A DNA stretch of 64,000 nt. Origin: Acidocella sp. Lineage in GTDB: Bacteria > Pseudomonadota > Alphaproteobacteria > Acetobacterales > Acetobacteraceae. The stretch lies in the NCBI GenBank assembly GCA_027308685.1, contig DAIDEE010000012.1:1-64000 (forward strand). The letters run 5' to 3'. Positions 8,604 to 16,715 of this stretch are shown here, piece by piece. A program made the translations under genes and the position numbers. The first letter of the stretch is position 1. Every line of letters begins with the position of its first letter. The notes under the pieces were generated by a model. That model ran no database searches. It saw nothing but the letters and a program-made list of their open reading frames with translations, and was not told where the DNA came from.

Positions 8604-9326
8604 TCAGCCCTTGGCGTTGGCGATCATTTCGAGTTTTTGCGGGCTCATCAATGTCACTGCATGTGCATTACTGAATTCAATCAAGCCATTGCGCTTAAGC
8701 TGCGCGAATGAGCGTGACACCGTTTCAATCGTCAACCCCAGATAATCCGCAAGGTCAGCCCGGCTGATCGGTAGTCTCAAGGTGATCGCGGTGCTCGGCA
8801 GTTTGTCGGCGGCGCAGGCATCTAGCCGCATCACCTGGTTAAGCAGGTAGCTTGAAACCCGTTCAACCGCACTTTTGCGAGCCAATAACAGCATTTGCTC
8901 ATGTGCTATCGTCAGCTCGTGCGCGGCAATATTGAGCAGACGCCGTTCGAGGGCTGGGAAATCGGAGAAGACTTGATTGAGCGTGCTTCGGCTGAACCGG
9001 CAGAGATGAACCTCCTCCATCGCTTCCGCGCTGAAAGCGCAATGGCCGGAAATCGCCAAGCCGAGGAACTGCCCGGTGCCCATGAAGCCGGTGATGTGAC
9101 GCCGACCATCTGGCAGCGCCTTGAATACCCGCACCATACCTTGCGTTATATTGTAAAAGTAATTCGCCGGGTCGCCCTCTTCGATGAATACACGCCCTGC
9201 GGATATCGTCATGCGCTGCGCAGCCTGAGACAAAGCAGTGAGATCTTCGTCGGATAGCGCATCGCACATACCATGATGCCGGGCACCGCAGTCGGCGCAG
9301 CGGTCAGAAGATGGTTGATTTGCCAT
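8604..9326 (-). CDS. FNR-type oxygen-sensing transcription regulator (Crp/Fnr family)
   Basis: The protein has 240 residues from ATG 9326; a TTG further upstream is possible. The N-terminus has C10-x2-C13-x7-C21 (RCADCGARHHGMC). A fourth Cys, C109 in VHLCRF, sits where FNR has its C122 ligand, so an O2-labile [4Fe-4S] cluster is likely. A cyclic-nucleotide-like beta-roll (about 35-130) is followed by a long dimer helix and a C-terminal HTH (SRADLADYLGLTIETVSRSF). The ETVSR recognition helix fits TTGAT-N4-ATCAA half-sites, of which several lie within 5 kb. An FNR-like site 163 bp upstream of its own start suggests autoregulation. It is closest to the FnrN/Anr/FixK-with-Cys group; the exact symbol is not certain. 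Confidence 0.92.
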   Translation of the reverse strand: MANQPSSDRCADCGARHHGMCDALSDEDLTALSQAAQRMTISAGRVFIEEGDPANYFYNITQGMVRVFKALPDGRRHITGFMGTGQFLGLAISGHCAFSAEAMEEVHLCRFSRSTLNQVFSDFPALERRLLNIAAHELTIAHEQMLLLARKSAVERVSSYLLNQVMRLDACAADKLPSTAITLRLPISRADLADYLGLTIETVSRSFAQLKRNGLIEFSNAHAVTLMSPQKLEMIANAKG

Positions 9327-9482
9327 AATAACTACAGGGCGGCGGATCGACGATCCTTCAAACAACAGGGCAACTCCGAAGTTTATACCTCTGTCTCTAC
9401 GCCGACCCAGAAATTCCGCAAGTTGAAAGTTTTCAGTGTCTCGGCGTGAGGCGTGTCAATCGAGTCAATTTTACAAAGGAAT

Positions 9483-9496
9483 TTGACTTAAATCAA
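9483..9496. promoter_or_regulatory. FNR/Anr-type box between fnr and the divergent gene
   Basis: TTGACTTAAATCAA has one departure from consensus. Its centre is 66 bp before the plus-strand gene at 9556 and about 163 bp before the fnr-type start on the minus strand. It could serve either or both. Confidence 0.6.
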
Positions 9497-9555
9497 CGCC
9501 TTCCAGCCCGTTTTGGTGTGAAGAACGGTGTCCCAAAATAGAAATTATAAATTAT

Positions 9556-10017
9556 ATGAACGATTACGTGGTCGAGCCATTAGCACCATCATCCATAGTA
9601 AGCGCATATCCGCTTATTCGTATGGTGGCGCCCCATCTAGACCTCAAAGCGTGGAAGTTACAGGCGGGGCTGGCCATCGACCAGCGCAATCGTGGCAACA
9701 AGGGTGTGTTGATCGCCAGGGCGGCACAGCGGCAATATATCTGCGGTATGGTATGGTTCCGGACCCAGTTCGACCTCACCAAAGGCAAGATATTACAGGC
9801 GAATAATCTGGTCGCCGTCGATTTACTTGATACTGAGCTAGTTGTTGCACAGTTGGTGGCTGAACTTCGCAATGTGGCCCGCCTTAATCATTGCCACAAT
9901 GTTAAGCTCATTGTTCCTCAAGCCAGCGTCTTGTCTGAGATTCTGCATAATGTCGTGAAGGATCTCGAGCCCGACCCGGCAGTGGAATTGAGCATTGAGG
10001 TCGGTGCCCTTGACTGA
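9556..10017 (+). CDS. Uncharacterised protein, possible GNAT-like fold
   Basis: The protein has 153 residues and is not recognised. It opens with VEPLAPSSIVSAYPLIRMVAPHLDL, the order of strand and helix typical of the start of a GNAT acetyltransferase. A clear acetyl-CoA loop (Q/R-x-x-G-x-G/A) is absent, although the RNRGNKG region and a later NVKLIVP strand could be a degenerate form. There is no signal peptide or membrane segment. The gene is divergent from the fnr-type regulator and starts 66 bp after an FNR-type box, so low-oxygen expression is likely. No good ribosome site is seen before the ATG; the upstream 20 nt are AT-rich. Confidence 0.6.
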   Translation: MNDYVVEPLAPSSIVSAYPLIRMVAPHLDLKAWKLQAGLAIDQRNRGNKGVLIARAAQRQYICGMVWFRTQFDLTKGKILQANNLVAVDLLDTELVVAQLVAELRNVARLNHCHNVKLIVPQASVLSEILHNVVKDLEPDPAVELSIEVGALD

Positions 10018-10026
10018 GCACCGACC
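9999..10026. terminator. Hairpin over the stop codon between convergent genes
   Basis: Perfect 9-bp arms (9999-10007 and 10018-10026) enclose the TGA of the plus-strand gene. The CoA-transferase gene ends at 10042 on the other strand. There is no T-run, so it may act as a bidirectional stop or as 3'-end protection. Confidence 0.45.
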
Positions 10027-10041
10027 GGTTCACTCCGTATT

Positions 10042-11559
10042 TCAGGCCAGCATCGATCCGGTATCGATAAACCTCTGGTGCCAGGACAATGCCTCCATGA
10101 GCAACGAGGGTGATTGCTGGCCGTAGGAATGTTGGCGGGCACGCCGGTAATAGTCTCGTAGCGCCGGTTTATAGCTCGGGTGCGCGCAATTCTCGATAAT
10201 CACCTCGGCCCGTTGCTTTGGTGATAGCCCCCGCAGATCCGCGAGCCCCTGTTCGGTGACGATAACCTGCACATCCTGGGTAATATGGTCGACATGGGAG
10301 GCCTGCGGCACGATGGCTGAGATTTTGCCGCCTTTGGCGGTGGAAGGCGTCATGAAAATGGACACATAGGCGTTGCGGGCAAAATCACCTGAGCCGCCGA
10401 TGCCGTTCTGGATGCGTGAGCCCATGACATGGGTGGAGTTTACCGCCCCGTAAATATCCGCCTCGATCAGCCCGTTCATCGCCAGGCATCCCAACCGCCG
10501 CACCAGTTCAGGGTGATTGCTGATTTCCTGCGGGCGTAGGATCATTTTGTCGCGGAAACGCGGCATGTTTTCATTCAACCGCTCAGCGGCTTCCCGGCTG
10601 AGCGAAAATCCGGTGGCCGAGGCCATATCCAGCAGGCCGGCATCGAGCAGGTCGAGCATTCCGTCCTGGATAACTTCGGTGAACGCCGTCATGCCGGAAA
10701 ACGGGCCGTCGAGCAGGCTAGAAAGTACGGCGTTGGTGATGTTGCCAACCCCCGATTGCAGGGGCAGCAGGGTGGCCGGCAGGCGCCCTTTAGTTACTTC
10801 GTGCCGGAAAAACTCGAGCAAATGTGACGCAATGCCAAAGGCGGCGGAATCCGGTGCGGTGAAGGGCAAATTACGGTCGGGCGCATCAGTCTCCACGATA
10901 GCGATGATTTTTTCCGAATCGCAACGCAAGTATGGCTCACCAATGCGATCGCGCGGATGTACCAGGGGGATGGGAACGCGGTGGGGCGGCAGTGCCGTGC
11001 CATAATAAATATCATGCATGCCATCGAGGGCCGGATTCTGCCAGCGGTTCACCTCGAGGATGACATTTTTGGCACGGTCCAGCCAGGTTTTGTTATTTCC
11101 CACCGAGGATGAGGGGGTAAGTGATCCGTCGGGCGTTATCCCGGTAATTTCGATCAGAGCTGTATCCAGGGGCCCCAGAAATCCTTGCCAGGCCATTGGC
11201 GCCACCTGGCTGAGATGCATGTCAAAATATTCCATCTCGCCATTGTTGATTTTCTCCCGGGCGATCGGGTCGGAATTATATGGAAGACGAAATTCGATGC
11301 CATTGGCGCGGGCTAGCGCACCGTCCAGTTCGGGGCCGGTTGAGGCACCGGTCCAAACCCGTAGGCGGAAGGGATTGCCGGCTGCCGCCTGGGCTTCCAT
11401 CCGCGCGGCGAGCGCTTGCGGCACCGCCTTAGGGTAGCCGGAGCCCGTGAAGCCGCTCATACCCACCGTGCTGCCGGGCGCGATGAGGGCGGCGGCGGCC
11501 TCAGCGGACATTATTTTTTGATGCAATGAAGTGCGTTGGACACGGGAATGATCGTTCAC
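10042..11559 (-). CDS. aarC: Succinyl-CoA:acetate CoA-transferase (AarC/Cat1 family)
   Basis: The protein has 505 residues when started at GTG 11559, which has GAGAG 5 nt upstream; this is the length of Acetobacter aceti AarC. Family motifs run throughout: GMSGFTGSGYPK, TGASTGPELDG, SSVGNNKTWLDRAKN, LPLQSGVGN, the catalytic Glu at about 295 (FTEVIQDGM), GSGDFARNAY, and FVTEQGLADLRGLSP-like and EALSWHQRFIDTG-like endings. The enzyme moves CoA from succinyl-CoA to acetate. In acetic acid bacteria it replaces succinyl-CoA synthetase in the citric acid cycle and supports acetate resistance. An FNR-like box lies about 180 bp upstream. The gene is monocistronic. Similarity is strong along the whole length; acetyl-CoA hydrolase is the less likely alternative name. 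Confidence 0.93.
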   Translation of the reverse strand: MNDHSRVQRTSLHQKIMSAEAAAALIAPGSTVGMSGFTGSGYPKAVPQALAARMEAQAAAGNPFRLRVWTGASTGPELDGALARANGIEFRLPYNSDPIAREKINNGEMEYFDMHLSQVAPMAWQGFLGPLDTALIEITGITPDGSLTPSSSVGNNKTWLDRAKNVILEVNRWQNPALDGMHDIYYGTALPPHRVPIPLVHPRDRIGEPYLRCDSEKIIAIVETDAPDRNLPFTAPDSAAFGIASHLLEFFRHEVTKGRLPATLLPLQSGVGNITNAVLSSLLDGPFSGMTAFTEVIQDGMLDLLDAGLLDMASATGFSLSREAAERLNENMPRFRDKMILRPQEISNHPELVRRLGCLAMNGLIEADIYGAVNSTHVMGSRIQNGIGGSGDFARNAYVSIFMTPSTAKGGKISAIVPQASHVDHITQDVQVIVTEQGLADLRGLSPKQRAEVIIENCAHPSYKPALRDYYRRARQHSYGQQSPSLLMEALSWHQRFIDTGSMLA

Positions 11560-11962
11560 AAGATCTCTCACTAAAGTTATACAAAATGGATTAACGAGGG
11601 GCACCGAACGTCCCGCGGTAGGTCGGAGACTTCAGGTTTTGGCGGTGAATGGTTATGCTATTTTATGTAACGCACAGCGAAATCCCCCGGGACCATACGT
11701 GTGGGGTTTAGGATCCGTCCCCGCAAGATAACATGACGTAGATCAAAGGCGATGTTATTGATGTCTTAGCTGGCGAAAATACCACCGGATCTGCTGATGA
11801 CGGTGGTGGTCTCTGCTATGGGCCGTTCACGACTAGCGCGAATGAACGGTATCACCGGTGGGATTTCAAATTTCCATCATTGCAGATTTGCCTCGCTGAA
11901 ACAGGTTTTTCTACGGCAACAAGCAGTCTTTTCTGAAACGGCAGCATGTCGGCGCTGTTATT
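11560..11962. other. Intergenic region upstream of the CoA-transferase, with an FNR-like box
   Basis: This 403-bp spacer has no convincing gene. At 11733-11746 the sequence ATGACGTAGATCAA resembles an FNR box with a weaker left half, centred about 180 bp before the GTG at 11559. The part near 11797-11960 shows only short unsupported open frames and may be the decayed 3' end of the binding-protein remnant next to it. Confidence 0.45.
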
Positions 11963-12321
11963 CTATTTTTTTGAAGATTTCGCTGGTTTTTCTTGCAGGC
12001 GCGGTGGCTTGATAAACAGTTGCGCGAGAATGATATCGTATTGGCCAGTCAGCAGGGCCGGTATCAAACCGCCAAACGATGTACTGACGAATTTTATCTG
12101 CATCCCGGTGCGCGACGTGATGACGTTGCGAAGGTCGATATCGGCACCCTGGGGCTGCTGATGATCGCCGAGAAACTCCATGGGAGGCGGTTCATCTGGC
12201 TGCAAGCGGTCAGTGTTTTGCTTGCGCTGCCGTCAGTATCAGCGCGGCCAGGCTTTGGTGCCAGGTCGCCGCCCATCACAACCAGCAGCGATGCCATGGC
12301 AGTGAAAACCCTGAAATGCAA
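11963..12321 (-). pseudogene. Broken solute-binding protein gene of an amino-acid ABC transporter
   Basis: Two overlapping minus-strand frames together make the start of a family 3 periplasmic binding protein. The first, from ATG 12321, encodes a signal peptide (MHFRVFTAMASLLVVMGG...). The second, ending at 11963, encodes PPPMEFLGDHQQPQGADIDL and TSFGGLIPALLTGQYDIIL, the hallmark beginning of these proteins (P-F-x-F-x-D-x-x-G-x-x-x-G-x-D-x-D-L and S-F-x-G-L-I-P-A-L). A frameshift near 12180-12205 separates them, and the protein stops soon after the first lobe. The gene is therefore frameshifted and truncated to less than half the usual 260-280 residues. No permease genes lie next to it; an orphan amino-acid ATPase lies at 30126. 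Confidence 0.75.
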
Positions 12322-12460
12322 TTTTTAATTCCGCCAACGTTTCAGGTATCGATCAAAGTCTCCACCATGTTTGCTCCAAAGCCGTCGGTGGGGCGATGAA
12401 CGAGCGTTGAATTGGTCTTGTTTGCAAAAGGCGTTGGTCGTGTCCCCGGTGGTGGTGTAG

Positions 12461-12836
12461 GTGGCTGGTAATCGGCCTGCCGTAGCGACCCGGCGAGGCT
12501 GGGTTTTTATCTATGCGCGGCCGCTCCGATGACGCATTTCTGGCTGGTGACCTCACGATCTTTCCGCCCGAGATTGAGGATGTCATCACCCGCCATCCCG
12601 ACATCGAGGAGGCCGTCGTGGTTGGGCGGCCTAATAAATCCGGCGGGTCTGACCTCGTGGGGTTTTTGGTGGTGCGCAATGGCTTGAACCACGAGGCGGT
12701 GGTGACGCATTGTATGGCTAATTTACCACCTTTAAAACGCCTGCACATGGTATTTTATCTTGATGCCATTCCACGCACTGGCAATGGTAAAATCGACCGC
12801 CCCGCTCTTAAACAGAGTGCCACCCGTCTCGTGTAA
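12461..12836 (+). pseudogene. C-terminal remnant of an acyl-CoA synthetase, paralogous to the next gene
   Basis: The open part from ATG 12513 (107 residues) aligns almost end to end with the last 110 residues of the intact synthetase downstream: RGRSDDAF.AG.LTI.P.EIEDVI, then PRTGNGKIDRPALKQ in both. DNA similarity reaches back to about 12461 (GGCTGGTA) with a small deletion, and earlier sequence is unrecognisable. The adenylation core is missing, so catalysis is impossible even though the A10 lysine loop remains. It is best read as the leftover of an ancestral tandem duplication. The two copies have diverged considerably, so the event is old. Confidence 0.8.
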
Positions 12837-12983
12837 AATTGAAGGCTTGCAAGGTCGCTTGTGAAATCGAATTCGCCTGATATCTTCGGTAACTCCTTAC
12901 CTCCGCTTTACCAATTCGTTTGCATTACACGCGTTGAAACAGTATTGAATCGTTTTTGGTTACACACAGGCATGAGGCATTCT

Positions 12984-14495
12984 ATGAAAATCTCCTGGCA
13001 GAATATCAGCGATCCAGTTTTTCATTATGCAAGTATGTATCCGGATCGGGTGGCCTTGATCGATGGCACGTTGCAATTTACCTATCAGCAACTCGCACAA
13101 CGCGTTGCCCAAGCCGCGGTTTATTTAAAAAATCTTGGCATCCGTCAGGGCTTTCCGGTAGGACTGGTGATGGGCAATCATGCGGCTCACATCATTCTCT
13201 CGCTGGCAGTCATGCGGATCGGCGCGGTGCTAGTGGAATTGCCAACCGATATCAGTGTCCCGGATCTCAGTGCGCGGGTTACCCGGTTCAAAATCCTCGC
13301 AACCTTTCTCGACCCTGACGCGCCGTCATCTTCGGCACCGCTGGCAATTCGCATTGGCCCTGGTTGGATGGATGACATCGCCGAACTGACCGGCGATGCA
13401 CGGGCCGATGCTGCAGCCGCGGCATTGCAGATGATTGTTGTCAGCTCCGGCAGTACCGGCACGCCGAAAGGCTTGGTCACCACCCAGCAACAGCGAATGT
13501 TACGGGCCGAAACCTGGCGGGCCCAGGTGGACCAAGGATGGACCGAAGCAGACCCATGCACACTGATCCTGTTGGCTTCACCGGCGCTGTCGATGTTCGC
13601 GCAGACTCTGGTGATTCAAATTTTACTCGGCGGCACGGTTGTTCTGCTTCCAAAATATGAGACCAGCATTGAACTGGTACGGGCGATCCAGTCTTATGAA
13701 GCCACCGTTTGTCCGGTTGTCCCGGGCATTGTCAGGGGCTTTCTGGATTGTGCCCCGGTTGAAGGCGTGCTGTTTCCCAAAATGCGCGCTTTGGTGTGTG
13801 CCGGCCTGCCGTTGACCGGCCAGGAGAAGTGGGCGTTGGTAAGCCGCGTGACCCCTCACGCGCATGAAATTTATGGCAGCGGCGGGTTTGGCGCCTTCGC
13901 GCATTTGGGCCCGCAGGATATCGCCAGTCACAAGAACAGTTGCGGCCGACCGGTGGTGGCGCCGGGCAATGTCATTGAACTGGTCGGGCCGGATGATATG
14001 CCGGTTGTGGCCGGTGTTGAGGGTCGGTTGCGGGTTCGTGGCCCCAATACGTCGCTGGGTTTTTTCAACGAAGAGGACAACCAGCGTGGCGCTGAAACAT
14101 TCATCGACGGCTGGTACTATCCGGGCGACGTGCTGTTGAAGGATGAGGCAGGATATTTCTACCTGCGCGGCCGCAGCGACGATGCGTTTGTAGCTGGCGC
14201 ATTGACAATTTATCCGCAGGAAATTGAGGATGTCATCGCTCGCCACCCTGATATCAACGAGGCCATTATCGTCGGGCGGCCGGATGGCAAAGGCTTGGTG
14301 GAATTGGTTGGTTTTCTGGTGGTGCGCGACGGCCTCGACCATGAGGCGGTGGTGGCACATTGCATGGAAAATTTGCCGCCGATGAAGCGGCCGGTTGCGG
14401 TCCGTTACATGGAAGCCTTGCCACGTACCGGTAACGGCAAAATCGATCGGCCGGCTTTGAAACAGGCGGCGCTAAACCTTACGGTGCAGCGCTAA
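12984..14495 (+). CDS. Class I adenylate-forming enzyme (acyl-CoA synthetase-like)
   Basis: The protein has 503 residues from ATG 12984, which has GAGG 6 nt upstream. The open frame extends to 12861 without a better site. Core motifs are present: the P-loop SSGSTGTPKG at 154-163, EIYGSGGFGAFA near 300, WYYPGD near 387, the hinge GRSDDAF, and the A10 lysine in RTGNGK at 486. It would activate a carboxylate as an acyl-adenylate and probably pass it to CoA or a carrier protein. The substrate is not evident. It is compact compared with long-chain enzymes (about 550-600) and resembles synthetases near polyketide or lipid gene sets, but no carrier protein or thioesterase lies next to it. A C-terminal fragment of a paralogue lies just upstream. 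Confidence 0.85.
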   Translation: MKISWQNISDPVFHYASMYPDRVALIDGTLQFTYQQLAQRVAQAAVYLKNLGIRQGFPVGLVMGNHAAHIILSLAVMRIGAVLVELPTDISVPDLSARVTRFKILATFLDPDAPSSSAPLAIRIGPGWMDDIAELTGDARADAAAAALQMIVVSSGSTGTPKGLVTTQQQRMLRAETWRAQVDQGWTEADPCTLILLASPALSMFAQTLVIQILLGGTVVLLPKYETSIELVRAIQSYEATVCPVVPGIVRGFLDCAPVEGVLFPKMRALVCAGLPLTGQEKWALVSRVTPHAHEIYGSGGFGAFAHLGPQDIASHKNSCGRPVVAPGNVIELVGPDDMPVVAGVEGRLRVRGPNTSLGFFNEEDNQRGAETFIDGWYYPGDVLLKDEAGYFYLRGRSDDAFVAGALTIYPQEIEDVIARHPDINEAIIVGRPDGKGLVELVGFLVVRDGLDHEAVVAHCMENLPPMKRPVAVRYMEALPRTGNGKIDRPALKQAALNLTVQR

Positions 14496-14532
14496 CGGGA
14501 AGTTGCCAGCGAACGTCTGTATATTCCCGAAT

Positions 14533-16470
14533 TTACGCAGCAATGGCGTCCGGTCTTGCTGTAGCCGCCAGATAAGGCCCTGCCCGTAGAATTTGGATTT
14601 CCAGGGAGGCAATTTTGCCGTTAACCAGCTCATCAATCGGCAGCGCCGCCAGCCCATTGGTCCAACGATACCCTGGGCCTTCCACGGCATGCCAGCCGGC
14701 CAACTCAGGCGTGCTCAGATGCGCTGTGATGCGTGTTGAAGAACTGCCGACATGCACTGCGATCTCGCCGACTGAAAGCCCAAGCTCACGCCTATCATCG
14801 ATGTAGGGCGCTGTGACATCGCAAGGCCGCGACGTGCGAGAGGCCAGTAACAAGCCGGTTGCACCGGCGGGTAGGGTGAAAACCACTTTGTCATCTTGTT
14901 GGTGCGTTGGGTTAAGCATGGCTCCGGCGGCGGTGATGATATGAATATCAGCATCATGGGTCAGCACCGGCTCGGCTGAAACCTTGACCAGCCCCATTGT
15001 AACAGCGCGTTGATTCAGCGCCTCCCACACCGGCTGCAAACCGGCAGGTTCCACCAATAGCGGCAGCACCGGCTGCGCCTGGTTCGTTGGCGTTACCGTA
15101 ATGCCCAGTTGCGGATGCAAGGCAGCCACCTCTGCATTGACAAAATTGCTGCGGTTGCCGCTGTCCAAATAGCTCTCCACCGCCAGACCTTCGGCCAGCA
15201 GAATGCCATGTTCTTCAAGTTCCACATGGTAATAGGTGAAGGTGCTGATACTGGTATCAACAATGATGCTGCGGCCATTTACCAGCAGCCGTACCGGCGT
15301 GAGCTGCCCTGCCACCACGATACAGTGCTCGTTGGTGATCAGCAAGTCGCGGGCCGGCGTGTTTTCAGCGAAGGCGCCCGCCTTGATCCGCACCGGGTGC
15401 GCGTCATCGCCGCTCAATTCACCGGCTTTGACATGACGATAGCCGACCCATTTGACAGTTTTGGCAACTGTCTGGCCAGCTTCGAGGGCGGTGACCACGT
15501 CGCCCACCTGCAAATTTTCTACGGCCACTTCGCCGGATGGCGTGCCAATCAAACTGCCGGTCAGGAAGCAGCCACCAATATCATAGCCGCCTGTGCCTGC
15601 CTGGGCCGATACCTGCAACGGGGTTACACCCGGGGCGAGTGTAACGTTGGACAGAACGACGTTGGAGCCAGTGACATTGACTGTATAGGTGCCGTTGCCA
15701 TTTGATGTCAGCGTGGTGCCACCGGTGCCGGCATTGGCACCATTGTCGAACTGAATGGTATCACCCGGCGCAAACCCATAAATCGGCGTTGTCATCGTGC
15801 TGATGTAATTTGTCAGAACGAGCTTATTGCCGTTGCCACTGCCGAAAGTGATAGTCCCTGGCGGATTTTGATTGTTACTATAAACGCTACCACCGTTGGC
15901 GATAATGATATTGTTTGTGCCAGCCGCATTAAGGGGGCTGGCTGTTGACCCCAAAGAGCCGCCGTTAACGGTTATTGTCCCGCTGCCGGTCAAGCCGGTA
16001 CTGCCAAGGATGAGATTACCGTAAACATTTGCTGTTGCGTTGGGGCCCAGAGCCAAACCACTGCCATCCTGCACTGTCGCCGTGGATGCGATGAGGAGTG
16101 TGCCGTTAACCGTGATGCCAGCGTTTGTCGAAAGATTTCCGTAAACATTCAGAGTGCTGGCTGCGTCGACCGTAATACCTTGGTCTGCCCCCAGAGTGCC
16201 GCCTAGTTCAACATTTATGATTCCGCCATTCTGAACGATGACATTGCCTGAACTTATGCCGGTTAATTTTCCATAGATGTTGAGGTTCGAAGCGCTAACC
16301 GTAACGGCAGATATGCTGTTGAATGTCTCCCCCGTGGCCACTGAGACCGTGGCGCCGTTGCTGATAAGCGCATCGACATATCCGCCTGCGCCGCCGGGAG
16401 CGCCATTGGGTGTCCAGTCTGCATTGACCGACCAATCGCCATTACCTGCGTTCCAAGTCGCTGTACCCAT
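14533..16470 (-). CDS. Hint-domain surface protein 1
   Basis: The protein has 645 residues; AAGGGG lies about 8 nt before the ATG. The N-terminus has the W-x-x-G-x-x-x-W pattern (TWNAGNGDWSVNADW), followed by beta-solenoid repeats (NVYGNL, GGxI, GTxT) to about residue 295. A Hint domain of the Hint_2 type begins at C301 (CFLTGSLIGTPSG). It continues through VENLQVGDVV, the block B motif TNEHC and LAEGLAVESYLDSGNR. A C-terminal module has YIDDRRELGLSV near 555 and RWTNG near 604. No classical signal peptide is present. Hint domains cleave or transfer at the Cys by an N-S acyl shift. The architecture is shared with the proteins at 23406 and 30951. Function beyond probable secretion or surface location is not known. 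Confidence 0.85.
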   Translation of the reverse strand: MGTATWNAGNGDWSVNADWTPNGAPGGAGGYVDALISNGATVSVATGETFNSISAVTVSASNLNIYGKLTGISSGNVIVQNGGIINVELGGTLGADQGITVDAASTLNVYGNLSTNAGITVNGTLLIASTATVQDGSGLALGPNATANVYGNLILGSTGLTGSGTITVNGGSLGSTASPLNAAGTNNIIIANGGSVYSNNQNPPGTITFGSGNGNKLVLTNYISTMTTPIYGFAPGDTIQFDNGANAGTGGTTLTSNGNGTYTVNVTGSNVVLSNVTLAPGVTPLQVSAQAGTGGYDIGGCFLTGSLIGTPSGEVAVENLQVGDVVTALEAGQTVAKTVKWVGYRHVKAGELSGDDAHPVRIKAGAFAENTPARDLLITNEHCIVVAGQLTPVRLLVNGRSIIVDTSISTFTYYHVELEEHGILLAEGLAVESYLDSGNRSNFVNAEVAALHPQLGITVTPTNQAQPVLPLLVEPAGLQPVWEALNQRAVTMGLVKVSAEPVLTHDADIHIITAAGAMLNPTHQQDDKVVFTLPAGATGLLLASRTSRPCDVTAPYIDDRRELGLSVGEIAVHVGSSSTRITAHLSTPELAGWHAVEGPGYRWTNGLAALPIDELVNGKIASLEIQILRAGPYLAATARPDAIAA

Positions 16471-16664
16471 GGCTCAAACCCCTTTGCAGGACCAAAACCC
16501 CATCCGGCAGGAAGCCATTCGGGTCGTGAAACAATATTTCTACATCCTTATTATCCGTTCTAAGCAAGTTTTAGCAACTAGATTCAACAATATTCTTATT
16601 TTTTAAGATTATTGTCTCTATTTCATAAACATCACCAAAATTATGTAATTGGCGCTGTCCCAAA

Positions 16665-16702
16665 CAAAAACCCCAGGGAGCAAGGCCCCCTGGGGTTTTT
16701 TG
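16665..16702. terminator. Bidirectional intrinsic terminator after the autotransporter gene
   Basis: Arms CCCCAGGG (16671-16678) and CCCTGGGG (16688-16695) are flanked by five A on the left and seven T on the right. The signal can work on either strand. It lies just past the autotransporter stop at 16716 (minus strand). Confidence 0.8.
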
Positions 16703-16715
16703 GTTTGGCTTGCGT

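Noticed and set aside
13623-14360. 245-codon minus-strand frame inside the acyl-CoA synthetase
   Set aside because: Shadow of a gene with complete adenylate-forming motifs.
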